DNA of 64,000 bases from Bacillota bacterium (GTDB taxonomy: Bacteria; Bacillota; Proteinivoracia; UBA4975; VEMY01). Shown in pieces: positions 33,841 to 42,883 of this stretch. The stretch lies in contig VEMY01000001.1 in NCBI GenBank assembly GCA_009711825.1, forward strand, positions 143,899-207,898, given 5' to 3'. The notes beneath the pieces were generated by a model. The model was given only the letters and a program-made list of their open reading frames with translations, was not told the origin of the DNA and did no database searches. How positions within the stretch are numbered: the stretch's first letter is position 1; the number at the start of each line of letters is the position of its first letter. Both the position numbers and the translations under genes were made by a program.

Positions 33841-35032
33841 CCCGTTCCAGGGGCAGACTCATGCAGCGGGGGCCGCCTCGGCCCCGCACCAGTTCCGAGC
33901 CCTCCACTTCGATGGTCTCGATACCGGCTGTGCGTAGGGTTTTATTGGTCAGCTTGTTCCGGTTATAGACCACCACTTTGCCCGGCGCGACCGCCACGGT
34001 GTTTGTGGAATCGTTCCACTGCTCCCGTGAGGCCTGATGCAGGCTGGGTCCGCCGGACATAATAATGTGCACCGGCCGTTTGAGCGCATCCGAGAGGCCA
34101 TCGGTAAGGTGGCCCAACTGCTCGGCGTGGACCCGGCCGCCCCGGCCCCTGGACAGGCGGTAAAGGTAGACCGAATCCTGAATTCCTGGATAGAGCAGGA
34201 ATTTATCATGGTCAACCATGGTGAAAACTGTATCCAGGTGCATGTAGGCACGTTTGATCGGGATTTGCATCACCAAGATTTGCTCGACTGTTTCCAGGTC
34301 GATAAGCAGGCGCTGGGCCAGGGTTTCAATTGCCTGTTCAGTAGTACGTTCACTAAGGCCGACCAAAAGGGTTTGCTCGTTGAGGACCAGCACATCGCCG
34401 CCTTCCAGCCCCTTGGGCATTGGTTCGGTATCTAAAATCTCAACATCGGCAAAGAGCGGGTGGTGATGAATTGCCGCCTGCAAAAACAGAGGCTCCCGCA
34501 TACGTGCTTCACTGAACATCGAACTCATCAGCATATTGCCGCCCACCATAACTCCGTGGTCACGCATAAAATACATGCTGGGCAGAGGTGGTAGGTAGAA
34601 GGGGAAGCCCACCGGGGTGAGATCGCTGAGAGTCAGATGATCTTTCAAATCCCGGACCAATTTTTTGTGCAGTCCTGCGGTCAGCAGCTCAGTAGTTTCC
34701 TTGTCGGGCAGATCCAGCATATATTCCAATACCGCCCGGTTGCTATCCGGATCGGCGATATTGCTCAGCTCCAGATGCTCATTGATCAGGTTTTTCTTAA
34801 CGGACTTGTCGGCCATTATGTCCGTCACAAGATCTTGGATGTAATAAACTTCTGCTCCTGCCTGGCGCAGCGCTTCCGCAAATTCGTCATGTTCTACCCG
34901 GGCACGTTCCAGCCAGGGAATTTCATCAAACAGCATATCTTGCATGTAAGCAGGCAACAAGTGTTCCAGTTCAAATCCGGGCCGGTAGACCAGAACTTTT
35001 TTCAGCTTGCCTATTTCCGAAGTTACGTGCAC
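33830..35032 (-). CDS. arcA: Arginine deiminase
   Basis: 400 residues from the GTG at 35032; GGGAGG lies 8 bases upstream and the protein then starts HVTSEIGKLKKVLVYRPG, as in known ArcA. A longer frame to 35362 is spurious. Catalytic features: EGGDVLVL near residue 222, the His region AYMHLDTVFTMVDHDKF near 275, and the C-terminal GRGGPRCMSLPL with the nucleophilic Cys. It converts arginine to citrulline and ammonia. arcB and arcC are not nearby, so the rest of the pathway must be encoded elsewhere. Confidence 0.95.
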   Translation of the reverse strand: MHVTSEIGKLKKVLVYRPGFELEHLLPAYMQDMLFDEIPWLERARVEHDEFAEALRQAGAEVYYIQDLVTDIMADKSVKKNLINEHLELSNIADPDSNRAVLEYMLDLPDKETTELLTAGLHKKLVRDLKDHLTLSDLTPVGFPFYLPPLPSMYFMRDHGVMVGGNMLMSSMFSEARMREPLFLQAAIHHHPLFADVEILDTEPMPKGLEGGDVLVLNEQTLLVGLSERTTEQAIETLAQRLLIDLETVEQILVMQIPIKRAYMHLDTVFTMVDHDKFLLYPGIQDSVYLYRLSRGRGGRVHAEQLGHLTDGLSDALKRPVHIIMSGGPSLHQASREQWNDSTNTVAVAPGKVVVYNRNKLTNKTLRTAGIETIEVEGSELVRGRGGPRCMSLPLEREKI

Positions 35033-35107
35033 GAAGAAATCCTCCCTCTTTAGGTTAATCCTAGTATACCCAAACGGGACCCTTTCGTTGCTTATATACG
35101 TTAAGCC

Positions 35108-35136
35108 ACAAAAACCCGGCCTGAGACTAGGCCGGG
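35108..35136 (-). terminator. Terminator of the two-component operon
   Basis: Minus strand ACCCGGCCTAGTCTCAGGCCGGGT-type stem (CCCGGCCT/AGGCCGGG) followed by five T; overlaps the kinase stop codon. Confidence 0.8.
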
Positions 35137-36512
35137 TGATTAGTACTTGCCGCTGGCAGGGTAATGTGGAATAAAGCTCCGCCCTCCTCAGATTCTTTAG
35201 CTTGGATGCTGCCACCATGGGCGGTGATGAGGGCGCGGGCAATGGCCAGCCCCAAGCCGCTTCCTTGGTTATCGCGTCGGAAAAAGGGCTTAAATATATG
35301 CTCCCAATCTTCCGGGGCAATTCCAGGACCATTGTCGGCAATATCCAGAAAATGCGCTCCACCTTTAGATGTTAAAGTGACAGAAAGTTTGCTGCCGTGG
35401 TCTGTGTGACGTATACAATTGTCTATTAAATTTATCAGGACCTGTTGTAAACGTTCCCTTTCACCTTGAATCAATATCGGCTTATCAGGTAAATCCATAA
35501 CTACCTGGGTCTCATGCGCAGTTAGCTGGGGCTCCATGGCCGCCAGGCTGAGATTTACCACTTCTCTGAGGTCAATTTCTTGCATTTCCAGCGGTGTTTC
35601 TCTGCCTTCCAGCGCCGAGAGATCCAGCAAGTCGGTTACCAGTGCGCTGAGACGGCGGATCTCGGCGAGGGTGAGTTCCAGATAACTTCGCTGCTTTGCC
35701 GGGGGAATTTTGCCATCCAATACACCCTGGACAAACCCACGAATGGAGGTCATAGGCGTTCGTAATTCGTGGGACACTGAGGCAATAAAATCACGGCGCA
35801 TGGTTTCCAATTGCTTCAATTGGGCCGCCATCTGGTTGAAGCTTGCGGCCACAGCCCGTATCTCTGCGGCGCCTCTGATCGGGACGGTTTGGGTAAAGTC
35901 GCCTTCTGCCATGGCAACCGAGGCCTTGCTCAATTTGGAGAGCGGACGGCTGATACTTCTGCTGACAAAGAGGGCAATTAACGCAGCAATCAATAGGGAA
36001 AGCGCCGCTGCTGGCCAGAATAAGCGGTATATCGAGCCAAGTGTGGCCTGGACATTGGAAACGGGAGTGAGCAATAACACTGCGCCGCTTAGTTGTTGAT
36101 TAGAATAAAATGGTACTCCCACCAGCAGCATGGTCGAGTCCAAATCGGCGACATCAATTATTTCACTTACTTCCTGGCCGTCGTAAAGTTGCTCTGGGAG
36201 GTTAAATTGCAGCCTCCGGTGGTTCATCAGGCCCCTGCTGTCCATTATTACCTGGCCGGAGATGTTGACAATCCAGATGCGTGCGCCCACAGCCTGATCT
36301 ACTGTCTGCAGTGATCCGCGCAATTGCATTCGGGCGCCGGCATCGGGAACGGCTTCAGCAATCGAACGGCCGATTTCCGTCAGGCGCTGCTCTTGTTCGT
36401 CGTAAACAAAGGTAGCAAGTAGCCAGGACAGGGAGAGCCCTAGGACCAGTAATACTGCAAAGACAACAGCCAAGTAGGATAAGAGCAGGTGCTGAAACAG
36501 TCGCAATTTCAT
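35127..36512 (-). CDS. Sensor histidine kinase (HAMP, HisKA, HATPase)
   Basis: 461 residues from the ATG at 36512, which overlaps the response regulator stop by 4 bases. Domains in order: membrane segment 8-32, extracellular sensor to about 160, second membrane segment about 165-187, HAMP linker ([19 protein letters not shown]), HisKA with the phospho-accepting His in [13 protein letters not shown] near 250, then ATPase boxes [18 protein letters not shown] and [11 protein letters not shown]. It phosphorylates the adjacent OmpR-type regulator. The signal is unknown; a small secreted protein gene next door may be part of the same stress response. Confidence 0.94.
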   Translation of the reverse strand: MKLRLFQHLLLSYLAVVFAVLLVLGLSLSWLLATFVYDEQEQRLTEIGRSIAEAVPDAGARMQLRGSLQTVDQAVGARIWIVNISGQVIMDSRGLMNHRRLQFNLPEQLYDGQEVSEIIDVADLDSTMLLVGVPFYSNQQLSGAVLLLTPVSNVQATLGSIYRLFWPAAALSLLIAALIALFVSRSISRPLSKLSKASVAMAEGDFTQTVPIRGAAEIRAVAASFNQMAAQLKQLETMRRDFIASVSHELRTPMTSIRGFVQGVLDGKIPPAKQRSYLELTLAEIRRLSALVTDLLDLSALEGRETPLEMQEIDLREVVNLSLAAMEPQLTAHETQVVMDLPDKPILIQGERERLQQVLINLIDNCIRHTDHGSKLSVTLTSKGGAHFLDIADNGPGIAPEDWEHIFKPFFRRDNQGSGLGLAIARALITAHGGSIQAKESEEGGALFHITLPAASTNHPA

Positions 36513-37195
36513 GTTGAGCTTCTTTCCCGGGTCACAAACTTGTAGCCGACACTCCAAACAGTTTGTAAATCCCAGTGCTTCCGGGGGCAGTTCAGCTTGC
36601 TGCGCAACCGCTTGATGTGAACGTCAACTGTGCGGGTATCACCGGCGTAATCATAACCCCAGATCTGGTCCAGCAGTTGTTGTCTGGTAAAAACCCGATT
36701 GGGCGTTGCAGCCAGGACATGCAGTAATTCCAGTTCCTTGGGGGTAAGGTTCACTTCTTCTCCTGCCAGGCTTACTTGATAGCGTTCGAGATCAATTCTA
36801 AGATCTTCCAGCTCAATTTGCAAAGCAGGCTGCACTCTGCGTAGAATTGCCCGCACCCTGGCCAGTAACTCCTGAGGATCAAAGGGCTTAACAATATAAT
36901 CATCCGCCCCGAGATTTAAACCATGTACTTTGTCGTAGGTTTCTCCCCGGGCAGTGAGCATAATTACCGGGAGTTTAGACTGCGACCGAATCTCTCCGAG
37001 GATTTGCCAGCCGCTTTGCCCGGGCAGGGCCACATCTAAAAGTACCAAAGAAGGGTTGAGCTTGCGAATCGCCTTTAAAGCCGAATTGCCGTCGTGGATT
37101 GTCGCAATATCCCATCCTTCGGGCTCCAGGTAGATACGAAGGGCTTCGCAGATATTAGGGTCATCATCGACGATTAGGATCAGGCTTTTCGCCAT
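36509..37195 (-). CDS. OmpR/PhoB-family response regulator
   Basis: 228 residues. The receiver domain has acidic DDD near residue 10, the phospho-accepting Asp in [10 protein letters not shown] near 54, TA in MLTARGE and Lys in [11 protein letters not shown] near 104. The C-terminal winged helix ends with [33 protein letters not shown] precedes the start. It pairs with the histidine kinase that follows in a 4-base overlap. Confidence 0.95.
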   Translation of the reverse strand: MAKSLILIVDDDPNICEALRIYLEPEGWDIATIHDGNSALKAIRKLNPSLVLLDVALPGQSGWQILGEIRSQSKLPVIMLTARGETYDKVHGLNLGADDYIVKPFDPQELLARVRAILRRVQPALQIELEDLRIDLERYQVSLAGEEVNLTPKELELLHVLAATPNRVFTRQQLLDQIWGYDYAGDTRTVDVHIKRLRSKLNCPRKHWDLQTVWSVGYKFVTRERSST

Positions 37196-37282
37196 ATTCG
37201 CCCTCCTTTACAAATTAGCAATCTTTGTTAGTATAATATCAGATAATCAGTTCAACAAAAAGTTGCTTGAGCGCTGGGCAGT

Positions 37283-37311
37283 GAAAAACCCTGCGCGCCT
37301 GCGCAGGGTTT
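37283..37311 (-). terminator. Terminator of the secreted-protein gene
   Basis: Minus strand AAACCCTGCGC AGGC GCGCAGGGTTTTT, an 11-bp stem with T tract, 15 bases after the stop. Confidence 0.85.
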
Positions 37312-37324
37312 GAGCATGGGATTA

Positions 37325-37741
37325 TCACTCGTCTGAATTAAAGGGACACTCATCGCAGCCGTCCTGAAGACGCAAACGCATATGTTGGCCCCGGTTTTCC
37401 CGGCGCTGCTGCATCAGCTGTTCCCGTGCCTCTTCTCCCAGGAAGCAGTCGCCCTCTTCCCGGAATTTTCGCATTTCCTCTTTCCGGGTTTCCCAGCGTT
37501 CCTCCATTTGCTCCTGCATCTCTTCATAGGTAATGTCTTGGCCATTTGCCCGGATGCGTACTTGTAATTCCCTGGCTTGCTCCATAATCTCCAGAGCTTG
37601 CTCCGCATCCAGCCCCATATCCCGCGCAGCCTGAGTAATCAGTTCCTGTCGCTCCGACTGTTCGGTCTCGCCAGCCAGTGCAAAACCAACGGGGATAGCC
37701 AGCAGGGCAACTAGTATTAAGGGTAACACCAGCCTTTTCAT
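37325..37741 (-). CDS. Secreted Glu/Arg/Met-rich small protein
   Basis: 138 residues from the ATG at 37741, with GAGGAGGTG upstream. Residues 1-23 are a signal peptide (LVLPLILVALLAIPVGFALAG). The mature part is almost entirely helical and charged (EEMQEQMEERWETRKEEMRKF), and the C-terminus has two Cys in GCDECPF. There is one more Cys in GDCFLGEEA. I do not recognise a family; the helical, Met- and Glu-rich nature recalls periplasmic stress chaperones of the Spy/CpxP type, but without their LTxxQ motif. It lies upstream of a two-component system in the same direction, but has its own terminator. Confidence 0.75.
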   Translation of the reverse strand: MKRLVLPLILVALLAIPVGFALAGETEQSERQELITQAARDMGLDAEQALEIMEQARELQVRIRANGQDITYEEMQEQMEERWETRKEEMRKFREEGDCFLGEEAREQLMQQRRENRGQHMRLRLQDGCDECPFNSDE

Positions 37742-38147
37742 TGTTTCACCTCCTCGTATAATATGTTTAGAAAGCATATTTCTCTAAATTCCCAGTAATT
37801 TTCTTCCACTTTCCCCCTTGCTTTCCGAGGGGGAAATCTTATTAAGGGGTTGGATTTTTCGGGATGTTCCCAGACAATAGACTTAGGAATATTTGGGTTA
37901 CTGCTGACGCCTCCTGTAGCAAGACTACTCTCCTTAGTCTGCAGCCCCAGTCCTCGTTTGAACTTCTAACCCGTAGGCTAATTTAAGTATAGTCAGGGTC
38001 TTCGGCCGTTTTATGTCGAACTTGTGAACAAACTGTTAACAACCAACACGGTCTGCTATAATTGCTTTAAAAGAGTTTTAAAATAAGTAGTCTTCAAGAG
38101 TTATTTCGCTTATAATATGGTTAGACTGGAAGCTGGAGGAATTAATT
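37742..38147. other. 405-base intergenic region with possible structured RNA
   Basis: No open frame with a ribosome site was found. 37797-37845 contains a CCCCCTT / GAGGGGG inverted repeat. 37866-38000 contains nested complementary pairs: GGGTTA (37887 region) with TAACCC (37967 region), and AGACTA with TAGTCT around 37920-37942. This region could be a structured RNA or simply relics. The gmk promoter lies at its downstream end. Confidence 0.4.
38054..38062 (+). promoter_or_regulatory. Extended -10 promoter for gmk-like gene
   Basis: TGCTATAAT, a perfect extended -10 element, about 85 bases before the start codon. The -35 region is weak (TTAACA at a 15-base spacing), as is common for extended -10 promoters. 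Confidence 0.55.
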
Positions 38148-38765
38148 GTGAGCAAACTCTTATTTATAATCTCCGGTCCCTCGGGGGCAGGCAAGAATAC
38201 TGTCATGACCTATATCCGCAAGGAATTTCCACAGATTTCCAAGGCGGTTACATACACAACCCGGGCCCCGCGCCCCCATGAACGGGATGGCGTTGATTAT
38301 CGATTTGTTTCCGAAGCAGACTTTTTCCAGAAAGTCCGCGAGGGAAAAATTCTCGAATATGAACAAGTCTACAATGATTACTATTATGGTTCTCCAGCAG
38401 ACATTTTCGATTATGCCGACAATATTATCATGGAGATGGACTGGAAGGGGCATCGCACATATCGGGCTCAATATACTGACGTGGCTATCGTGTCAATATT
38501 TTTGGTTCCTCCTTCTTTGAGTGAGATCAAAAATCGCATCCTTAAACGTTCTCGGGTTGAAAACTTGAACTCCCGGCTGGCAAATGCTTTAGAACAACTC
38601 AGTCATGCTGATGAGTATTCGTATATTGTTATTAATGAACATAAAAGGGCAATGCTCACAACTATAGAGGCGATTGTTCGCACCGAATTGCTGCGGAGCG
38701 GGCGTGAGCGCAACCTGGAATTTATTCGTTCAGTTATTCAACAAGGTAAAGATGCAAACAGTTAA
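38148..38765 (+). CDS. gmk: Guanylate kinase family protein
   Basis: 205 residues from a GTG at 38148 with GGAGGAATTAATT before it. The P-loop is GPSGAGKNT near residue 10, and the GMP-binding segment TYTTRAPRPHERDGVDYRFVSEADF near 36-60 is well conserved. The usual DxxGA(L/I) motif is replaced by EMDWKGHRTYR, and the lid region (LKRSRVENLNSRLANA) is close to normal. It probably phosphorylates GMP to GDP, but the divergence leaves open a relative with another nucleotide preference. It stands alone, without rpoZ or remA neighbours. Confidence 0.85.
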   Translation: MSKLLFIISGPSGAGKNTVMTYIRKEFPQISKAVTYTTRAPRPHERDGVDYRFVSEADFFQKVREGKILEYEQVYNDYYYGSPADIFDYADNIIMEMDWKGHRTYRAQYTDVAIVSIFLVPPSLSEIKNRILKRSRVENLNSRLANALEQLSHADEYSYIVINEHKRAMLTTIEAIVRTELLRSGRERNLEFIRSVIQQGKDANS

Positions 38766-38790
38766 AGCTCCGGTGTGCCGGAGTTTTTCC
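38764..38790 (+). terminator. Terminator after the gmk-like gene
   Basis: AAGCTCCGG TGTG CCGGAGTTTTT; starts at the stop codon. Confidence 0.8.
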
Positions 38791-38869
38791 CGTTAATCGT
38801 TCGGAAAGTAAAGTCCGGACAAGGAGATTACACTTTGATGGCGAAAGAGTAAATATGGAGGTGCGAATT

Positions 38870-39289
38870 TTGGCCAAAAAAACTAAATCGCGCAAGAACT
38901 CCAAAGGTAACATGGAAAATTCTACAGTGGCAGCTAAAGCTCAACTTAAGCGACGGATTTGGGTGCTTGCCACGTTCACGTTTTTACCTGTAGTCTTGGT
39001 CTATGGGATAGGATTTCTCTGGTTGGTGGGTTATGATCTCCGCTTGCTTTGGTATGCCATATGCCTGGCCTTAGTGATGAATGGTTTGATCGGTGAGAAA
39101 AAACTTCGGGTTAGTTGGGGTGAACTAATCCACGCTTACTTGAATTATCTTGTGCTGCTGGTAATCGGTGTGCTTGTTGCTCTAGGCACCTTCAATTGGT
39201 GGTTGCTCGCGCAACTTGTGCTCATTTTTACAGTATTGTTCCTGGTACTTGTTGCTGGCATTTGGTTGCGCAAGTGGTTATTTAAATAA
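38870..39289 (+). CDS. Small membrane protein, 139 aa, unknown
   Basis: I place the start at the TTG at 38870 because GGAGGTG lies 7-9 bases upstream; an in-frame ATG at 38855 has no site. The first 30 residues are strongly basic (AKKTKSRKNSKG), followed by four hydrophobic segments (about 32-53, 57-75, 85-107 and 110-133). I do not recognise a family. A possible micro-frame (ATG GCG AAA GAG TAA at 38837) with its own AAGGAG ends just before it. Confidence 0.7.
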   Translation: MAKKTKSRKNSKGNMENSTVAAKAQLKRRIWVLATFTFLPVVLVYGIGFLWLVGYDLRLLWYAICLALVMNGLIGEKKLRVSWGELIHAYLNYLVLLVIGVLVALGTFNWWLLAQLVLIFTVLFLVLVAGIWLRKWLFK

Positions 39290-39376
39290 TCGAATCAGGG
39301 AGGGATTAATGAACAACCCGGGAGTTTAGCTGCTGTGAACTAACTGGAACATAAAACAAAACAAGGAGCTGACCAA

Positions 39377-40567
39377 GTGTTGAAAACCAGTGAACTGTTG
39401 GCATTAAGCGATCAGTACAGCGCACCCAACTACCTGCCCCTGCCGATAGTAATCGCCAAGGCAGAGGGGGTTTGGGTGGAAGACCCCGAAGGCAACCGTT
39501 ACATGGATATGCTGAGTTCGTATTCCGCTCTTAACCAGGGCCACCGTCACCCCAAAATTATTAACGCCGTAAAAGATCAATTGGACAAAGTAACTCTTAC
39601 CTCCAGGGCTTTTCACAATGATAAACTGGGTCCTTTCTGTAAACGGGTTTCTGAACTGACAGGAATGGAAAAGGTGCTGGTCATGAATACCGGCGCGGAA
39701 GCAGTGGAAACTGCAATTAAAGGCGCTCGCCGCTGGGCGTACCAAGTGAAAAATGTGCCGGAAAACCAGGCTGAAATTATTGTCTGTGAGGGTAACTTCC
39801 ATGGCCGCACTACTACTGTTATATCCTTCTCATCCACACCCTCTTATTCTGAAGGCTTTGGTCCCCTGACCCCCGGCTTTAAAATAATCCCCTATGGTGA
39901 TATTGATGCCTTGAAGGCCGCAATCACTCCTAACACCGCTGCTCTGCTGATTGAGCCCATTCAGGGCGAGGCAGGCGTAGTAGTGCCGCCGGAAGGCTAC
40001 CTCCGTCAGGCGGCCGATGTCTGTAAAGAAAATAATGTCTTGTTCATGGCCGACGAAATTCAGACCGGCTTTGGGCGCACAGGCAAAACTTTCGCCTGTG
40101 AGTGGGAAAACGTCCAGCCCGATATGTACATCATGGGCAAGGCAATGGGTGGTGGCGTGATTCCTGTATCCGCCGTTGCTGGCAACAGCGAGATAATGGA
40201 TCTCTTTAACCCGGGCTCCCATGGCTCCACCTTTGGCGGTAACCCTCTGGGCTGCGCCTGCGCCATGGCTGCCATCGATGTAATAAAAGAAGAAAAGCTT
40301 GTCGAGCGTTCCCAGGAGCTTGGCCAGTATCTGCAGCAGGAACTGGCCAAAATCGACAATCCTAAGATTGTCGAAATCCGTGGCAAGGGTCTGTTTATCG
40401 GGGTAGAGTTGAACACCAGCGCACGCCCTTACTGCGAGCAGTTAAAAGATGAGGGTGTACTGTGCAAGGAGACCCACGATAATGTTATCCGCTTTGCACC
40501 GCCGCTGGTTATCTCTAAGGAGGAACTGGACTGGGCACTCGAGCGGGTGCGCAAAGTATTAAGCTAA
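39377..40567 (+). CDS. rocD: Ornithine--oxo-acid aminotransferase
   Basis: 396 residues from a GTG at 39377 with AAGGAG upstream. It is a class III PLP aminotransferase: [20 protein letters not shown] near residue 95, [15 protein letters not shown] near 225 with the PLP Asp, and the Schiff-base lysine in [16 protein letters not shown] near 255. The N-terminal [23 protein letters not shown] is characteristic of ornithine aminotransferase. It moves the delta-amino group of ornithine to 2-oxoglutarate, giving glutamate semialdehyde, a route from arginine/ornithine to glutamate or proline. It is monocistronic. Confidence 0.94.
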   Translation: MLKTSELLALSDQYSAPNYLPLPIVIAKAEGVWVEDPEGNRYMDMLSSYSALNQGHRHPKIINAVKDQLDKVTLTSRAFHNDKLGPFCKRVSELTGMEKVLVMNTGAEAVETAIKGARRWAYQVKNVPENQAEIIVCEGNFHGRTTTVISFSSTPSYSEGFGPLTPGFKIIPYGDIDALKAAITPNTAALLIEPIQGEAGVVVPPEGYLRQAADVCKENNVLFMADEIQTGFGRTGKTFACEWENVQPDMYIMGKAMGGGVIPVSAVAGNSEIMDLFNPGSHGSTFGGNPLGCACAMAAIDVIKEEKLVERSQELGQYLQQELAKIDNPKIVEIRGKGLFIGVELNTSARPYCEQLKDEGVLCKETHDNVIRFAPPLVISKEELDWALERVRKVLS

Positions 40568-40569
40568 TC

Positions 40570-40596
40570 TACAGGGCCCTTTCGGGCCCTGTTTTT
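40570..40596 (+). terminator. Terminator after rocD
   Basis: ACAGGGCCC TTTC GGGCCCTGT followed by TTTT. Confidence 0.85.
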
Positions 40597-40638
40597 ATAG
40601 CACAGATTCAGTGTATACTATATCTGGGAGTGATTATA

Positions 40639-41586
40639 ATGAAAGTTTACGTAACGAGAAAACTTGCGGGCGGGCTTACAGAATTAAGCAAGCGCTATCA
40701 AGTTGATGTCAATCCCCATGACCGTCCCTGCACCAGGGACGAATTATTAGCGGTGGTCAAAGAGTATGATGCCGTAATCTGTCTGCTGAATGATCGCATC
40801 GACCGCGAACTCTTAGAAGTTGCCCGCGGGGTAAAGATATTTGCCAATTATGCAGTTGGCTATGATAATATTGATGTGCAGGCTGCCCGTGAATTTGGTA
40901 TTGCGGTAAGTAATACACCGGGAGTGTTGACCGAAGCTACTGCTGATTTGGCCTGGGCGCTCCTTCTAGCTGCTGCGCGGCATGTAGTTCCCGCCCACAG
41001 TTTCACATCCAAAGGCAAGTTTACCGGATGGCATCCCACAATGTATATGGGACGGGATTTTTCCGGCGCCACTTTGGGGATTGTCGGCGCCGGCCGTATC
41101 GGCCAGGCCACGGCCAGGCGGGGTGTCGGATTTGGTATGAATGTTGTCTACTACAATCGTTCGCCCAAGCCGGACTTTGAGAAGCAAACCAGTGCCCGGC
41201 GACTCGACTTGGAACAGTTGCTCAAGGAGAGCGATTTTGTTTCTCTGCATCTGCCCCTGACCAGTGACACCAGGCATTTGCTGGACGAGCGGCGATTGGG
41301 ACTCTTAAAGCCAACAGCTATACTGGTAAACACTGCCCGGGGTCCGGTTGTGGATGAAGCGGCGCTAGCGAAAATTCTTAAAAACAAGGAAATTTTTGCA
41401 GCGGGACTGGATGTATTCGAACGGGAGCCGGAAATCCATCCTGATTTGATTGGTTTGGAAAATGTAGTTATGCTCCCGCATCTTGGAAGCGCCTCGTGGA
41501 ATACCAGAATTAAGATGGCAGAAATGGCTGCCGCCAATGTCCAGTCGGTTCTTTCTGGAAAGCCGCCTGTCAATCCGGTAGAATAG
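40639..41586 (+). CDS. D-2-hydroxyacid dehydrogenase, glycerate dehydrogenase-like
   Basis: 315 residues from the ATG at 40639 with GGGAG 8 bases upstream; a GTG at 40630 is less likely. NAD-binding GIVGAGRIGQATARRG near residue 145; catalytic Arg in VNTARGPVVDEAAL near 230, Glu in DVFEREPEIHPDL near 260 and His in LPHLGSAS near 280. The pattern FANYAVGYDNIDV and NTPGVLTEATADLAWALLLA is typical of glyoxylate/hydroxypyruvate reductases (GyaR). It may therefore reduce hydroxypyruvate or glyoxylate, although the substrate is inferred. Confidence 0.92.
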   Translation: MKVYVTRKLAGGLTELSKRYQVDVNPHDRPCTRDELLAVVKEYDAVICLLNDRIDRELLEVARGVKIFANYAVGYDNIDVQAAREFGIAVSNTPGVLTEATADLAWALLLAAARHVVPAHSFTSKGKFTGWHPTMYMGRDFSGATLGIVGAGRIGQATARRGVGFGMNVVYYNRSPKPDFEKQTSARRLDLEQLLKESDFVSLHLPLTSDTRHLLDERRLGLLKPTAILVNTARGPVVDEAALAKILKNKEIFAAGLDVFEREPEIHPDLIGLENVVMLPHLGSASWNTRIKMAEMAAANVQSVLSGKPPVNPVE

Positions 41587-41685
41587 GACAAATGTGCAGC
41601 TGCCCGCGGCCATTTTCGGTGACAGGACTCCGGTGTTGATGCATATCCTGAAGTGCACGCATCATTAACCGGGGGGGATTGCTCT

Positions 41686-41769
41686 GTGAAAAGAAATGTT
41701 GTCAGAACAAAGCCTGTCAAAGCGTCTCGGGCCATGGCCAAGGCACGGCAAGCCAAGAAACGCAAGTAA
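41686..41769 (+). CDS. Tiny basic protein, 27 aa
   Basis: GTG at 41686 preceded by GGGGGGG at a 9-base distance; the frame reads KRNVVRTKPVKASRAMAKARQ and ends with AKKRK. It has 12 Lys/Arg in 27 residues. A terminator begins 10 bases after the stop, which supports a real transcript end here. It may be a nucleic-acid-binding or ribosome-associated microprotein; no family can be claimed. Confidence 0.45.
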   Translation: MKRNVVRTKPVKASRAMAKARQAKKRK

Positions 41770-41778
41770 AGTATTTTA

Positions 41779-41804
41779 TTGAAAGCCCGTGGGGGCTTTC
41801 AATT
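41779..41804. terminator. Bidirectional terminator
   Basis: TTGAAAGCCC GTGG GGGCTTTCAA, perfect stem between the tiny gene and splB, which converge. Confidence 0.8.
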
Positions 41805-41814
41805 CATTTATAAG

Positions 41815-42828
41815 CTAAACCAGGTATTCTAACTTTGCCTCCGGCAGCAAACGGGCCACTTCTGTGGCAAAAAAATCCCGGGCAACGCTGTATACATCTT
41901 TAGGGTAAACATACTTTCCGTAACCAAACTGACCGTATTTAAACGTACGGTCCTCTTTTTCCATCGGCAAGGTGGAGTCGGGGAAAATGTCCATGATGTT
42001 GTTTTTTGCCCGTTGGGTAAACCGATGTAGTATGATCTCTATGGTCAAATCGTGTTGGTCCCTGAGGCGCATGGCCAGCTCTTGGAGCAATTGCAGATAC
42101 TCGCCCTGCCAGCCCGGGGTCAGCACCACCGGTGCGATGATGACGCCCAGGGGGTAGCCGGCTTCAGCAACCTGGGCTAGGGCATTTAGTCTGCTGCCGA
42201 GATCAGGTGTGCCGTGTTCCCAGGCCTGAATAACCTTGTGGCTGTTAAGACTGAACCGGAATCTGGTGCGGTTGTTATGTTTAAGGCTGAGCAGGCTTTC
42301 CACCTGAGTAAATTTAGTCACAAACCGGAAGCGGGCGTCTGTTCGGTCGGCAAAGAACTGGATTGCCCTGGCCAGTAAGCCAGTGAAGGGTTCCAGAGGA
42401 ATTGGGTCGGAAGTAGCGGCGCCTTCAAACACAGTTACTTCCGGCTGACGCTCAACTATGTACTGTTCCGCCCGGGACAGTATTTCGTCGATATTTGCAT
42501 AGGCCCGCAAATACGGCTTTTTCCCCAGGCTGGTGTGCAGATAACAGTATTCACACTTCCCCGGGCAACTGCTGACCAGGGGCAATTGGTAATGGGCCGA
42601 GGGCTTACAGGTCTCAAAGGTTTTAGTGTTGCGCATCCGAACGGCCAGGACATTTTTCGCTTCCGACCAGGCCTTAGCTGCAGGGCTGTCGGGAATGCCG
42701 CTAATTCGATTGCCCTTGCCCATGATTTCCACCGGGATTTTTAAGGCGGTAAACTTGTCATACATCCGACGCCCGTACTCATAATCCAATGCTTTTTCTT
42801 CAAACAATACCCGTTTTGGCTGCCACAC
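41815..42828 (-). CDS. splB: Spore photoproduct lyase
   Basis: 337 residues from a GTG at 42828 with GAGGTGAT upstream. The radical SAM cluster is CPGKCEYCYL (Cys 88, 92, 95). Nearby LGKKPYLRAYANIDEIL and FVTKFTQVESLL match the family. It repairs the UV-induced spore photoproduct in DNA of germinating spores, using SAM and a [4Fe-4S] cluster. At the place of the Bacillus hydrogen-donor Cys141 this protein has Ala138 (EGAATSD), but it has Cys74 in TFETCKPSAHY. I recall that the Clostridium acetobutylicum enzyme also uses a different Cys, and Cys74 would fit that; I cannot verify it here. Confidence 0.93.
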   Translation of the reverse strand: MWQPKRVLFEEKALDYEYGRRMYDKFTALKIPVEIMGKGNRISGIPDSPAAKAWSEAKNVLAVRMRNTKTFETCKPSAHYQLPLVSSCPGKCEYCYLHTSLGKKPYLRAYANIDEILSRAEQYIVERQPEVTVFEGAATSDPIPLEPFTGLLARAIQFFADRTDARFRFVTKFTQVESLLSLKHNNRTRFRFSLNSHKVIQAWEHGTPDLGSRLNALAQVAEAGYPLGVIIAPVVLTPGWQGEYLQLLQELAMRLRDQHDLTIEIILHRFTQRAKNNIMDIFPDSTLPMEKEDRTFKYGQFGYGKYVYPKDVYSVARDFFATEVARLLPEAKLEYLV

Positions 42829-42883
42829 TTATATCACCTCAATTATAACGCTAGACATAGTTTATCCTGCCTGCAGGAATCTA

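Noticed and set aside
33830-35362. 510-residue version of arginine deiminase
   Set aside because: The extra N-terminal 110 residues resemble no ArcA, and a GTG with a good ribosome site exists at 35032.
39309-39329. Six-codon frame with a ribosome site before rocD (ATG AAC AAC CCG GGA GTT TAG)
   Set aside because: Too short to tell from chance; no attenuator hairpin pairs were found after it.
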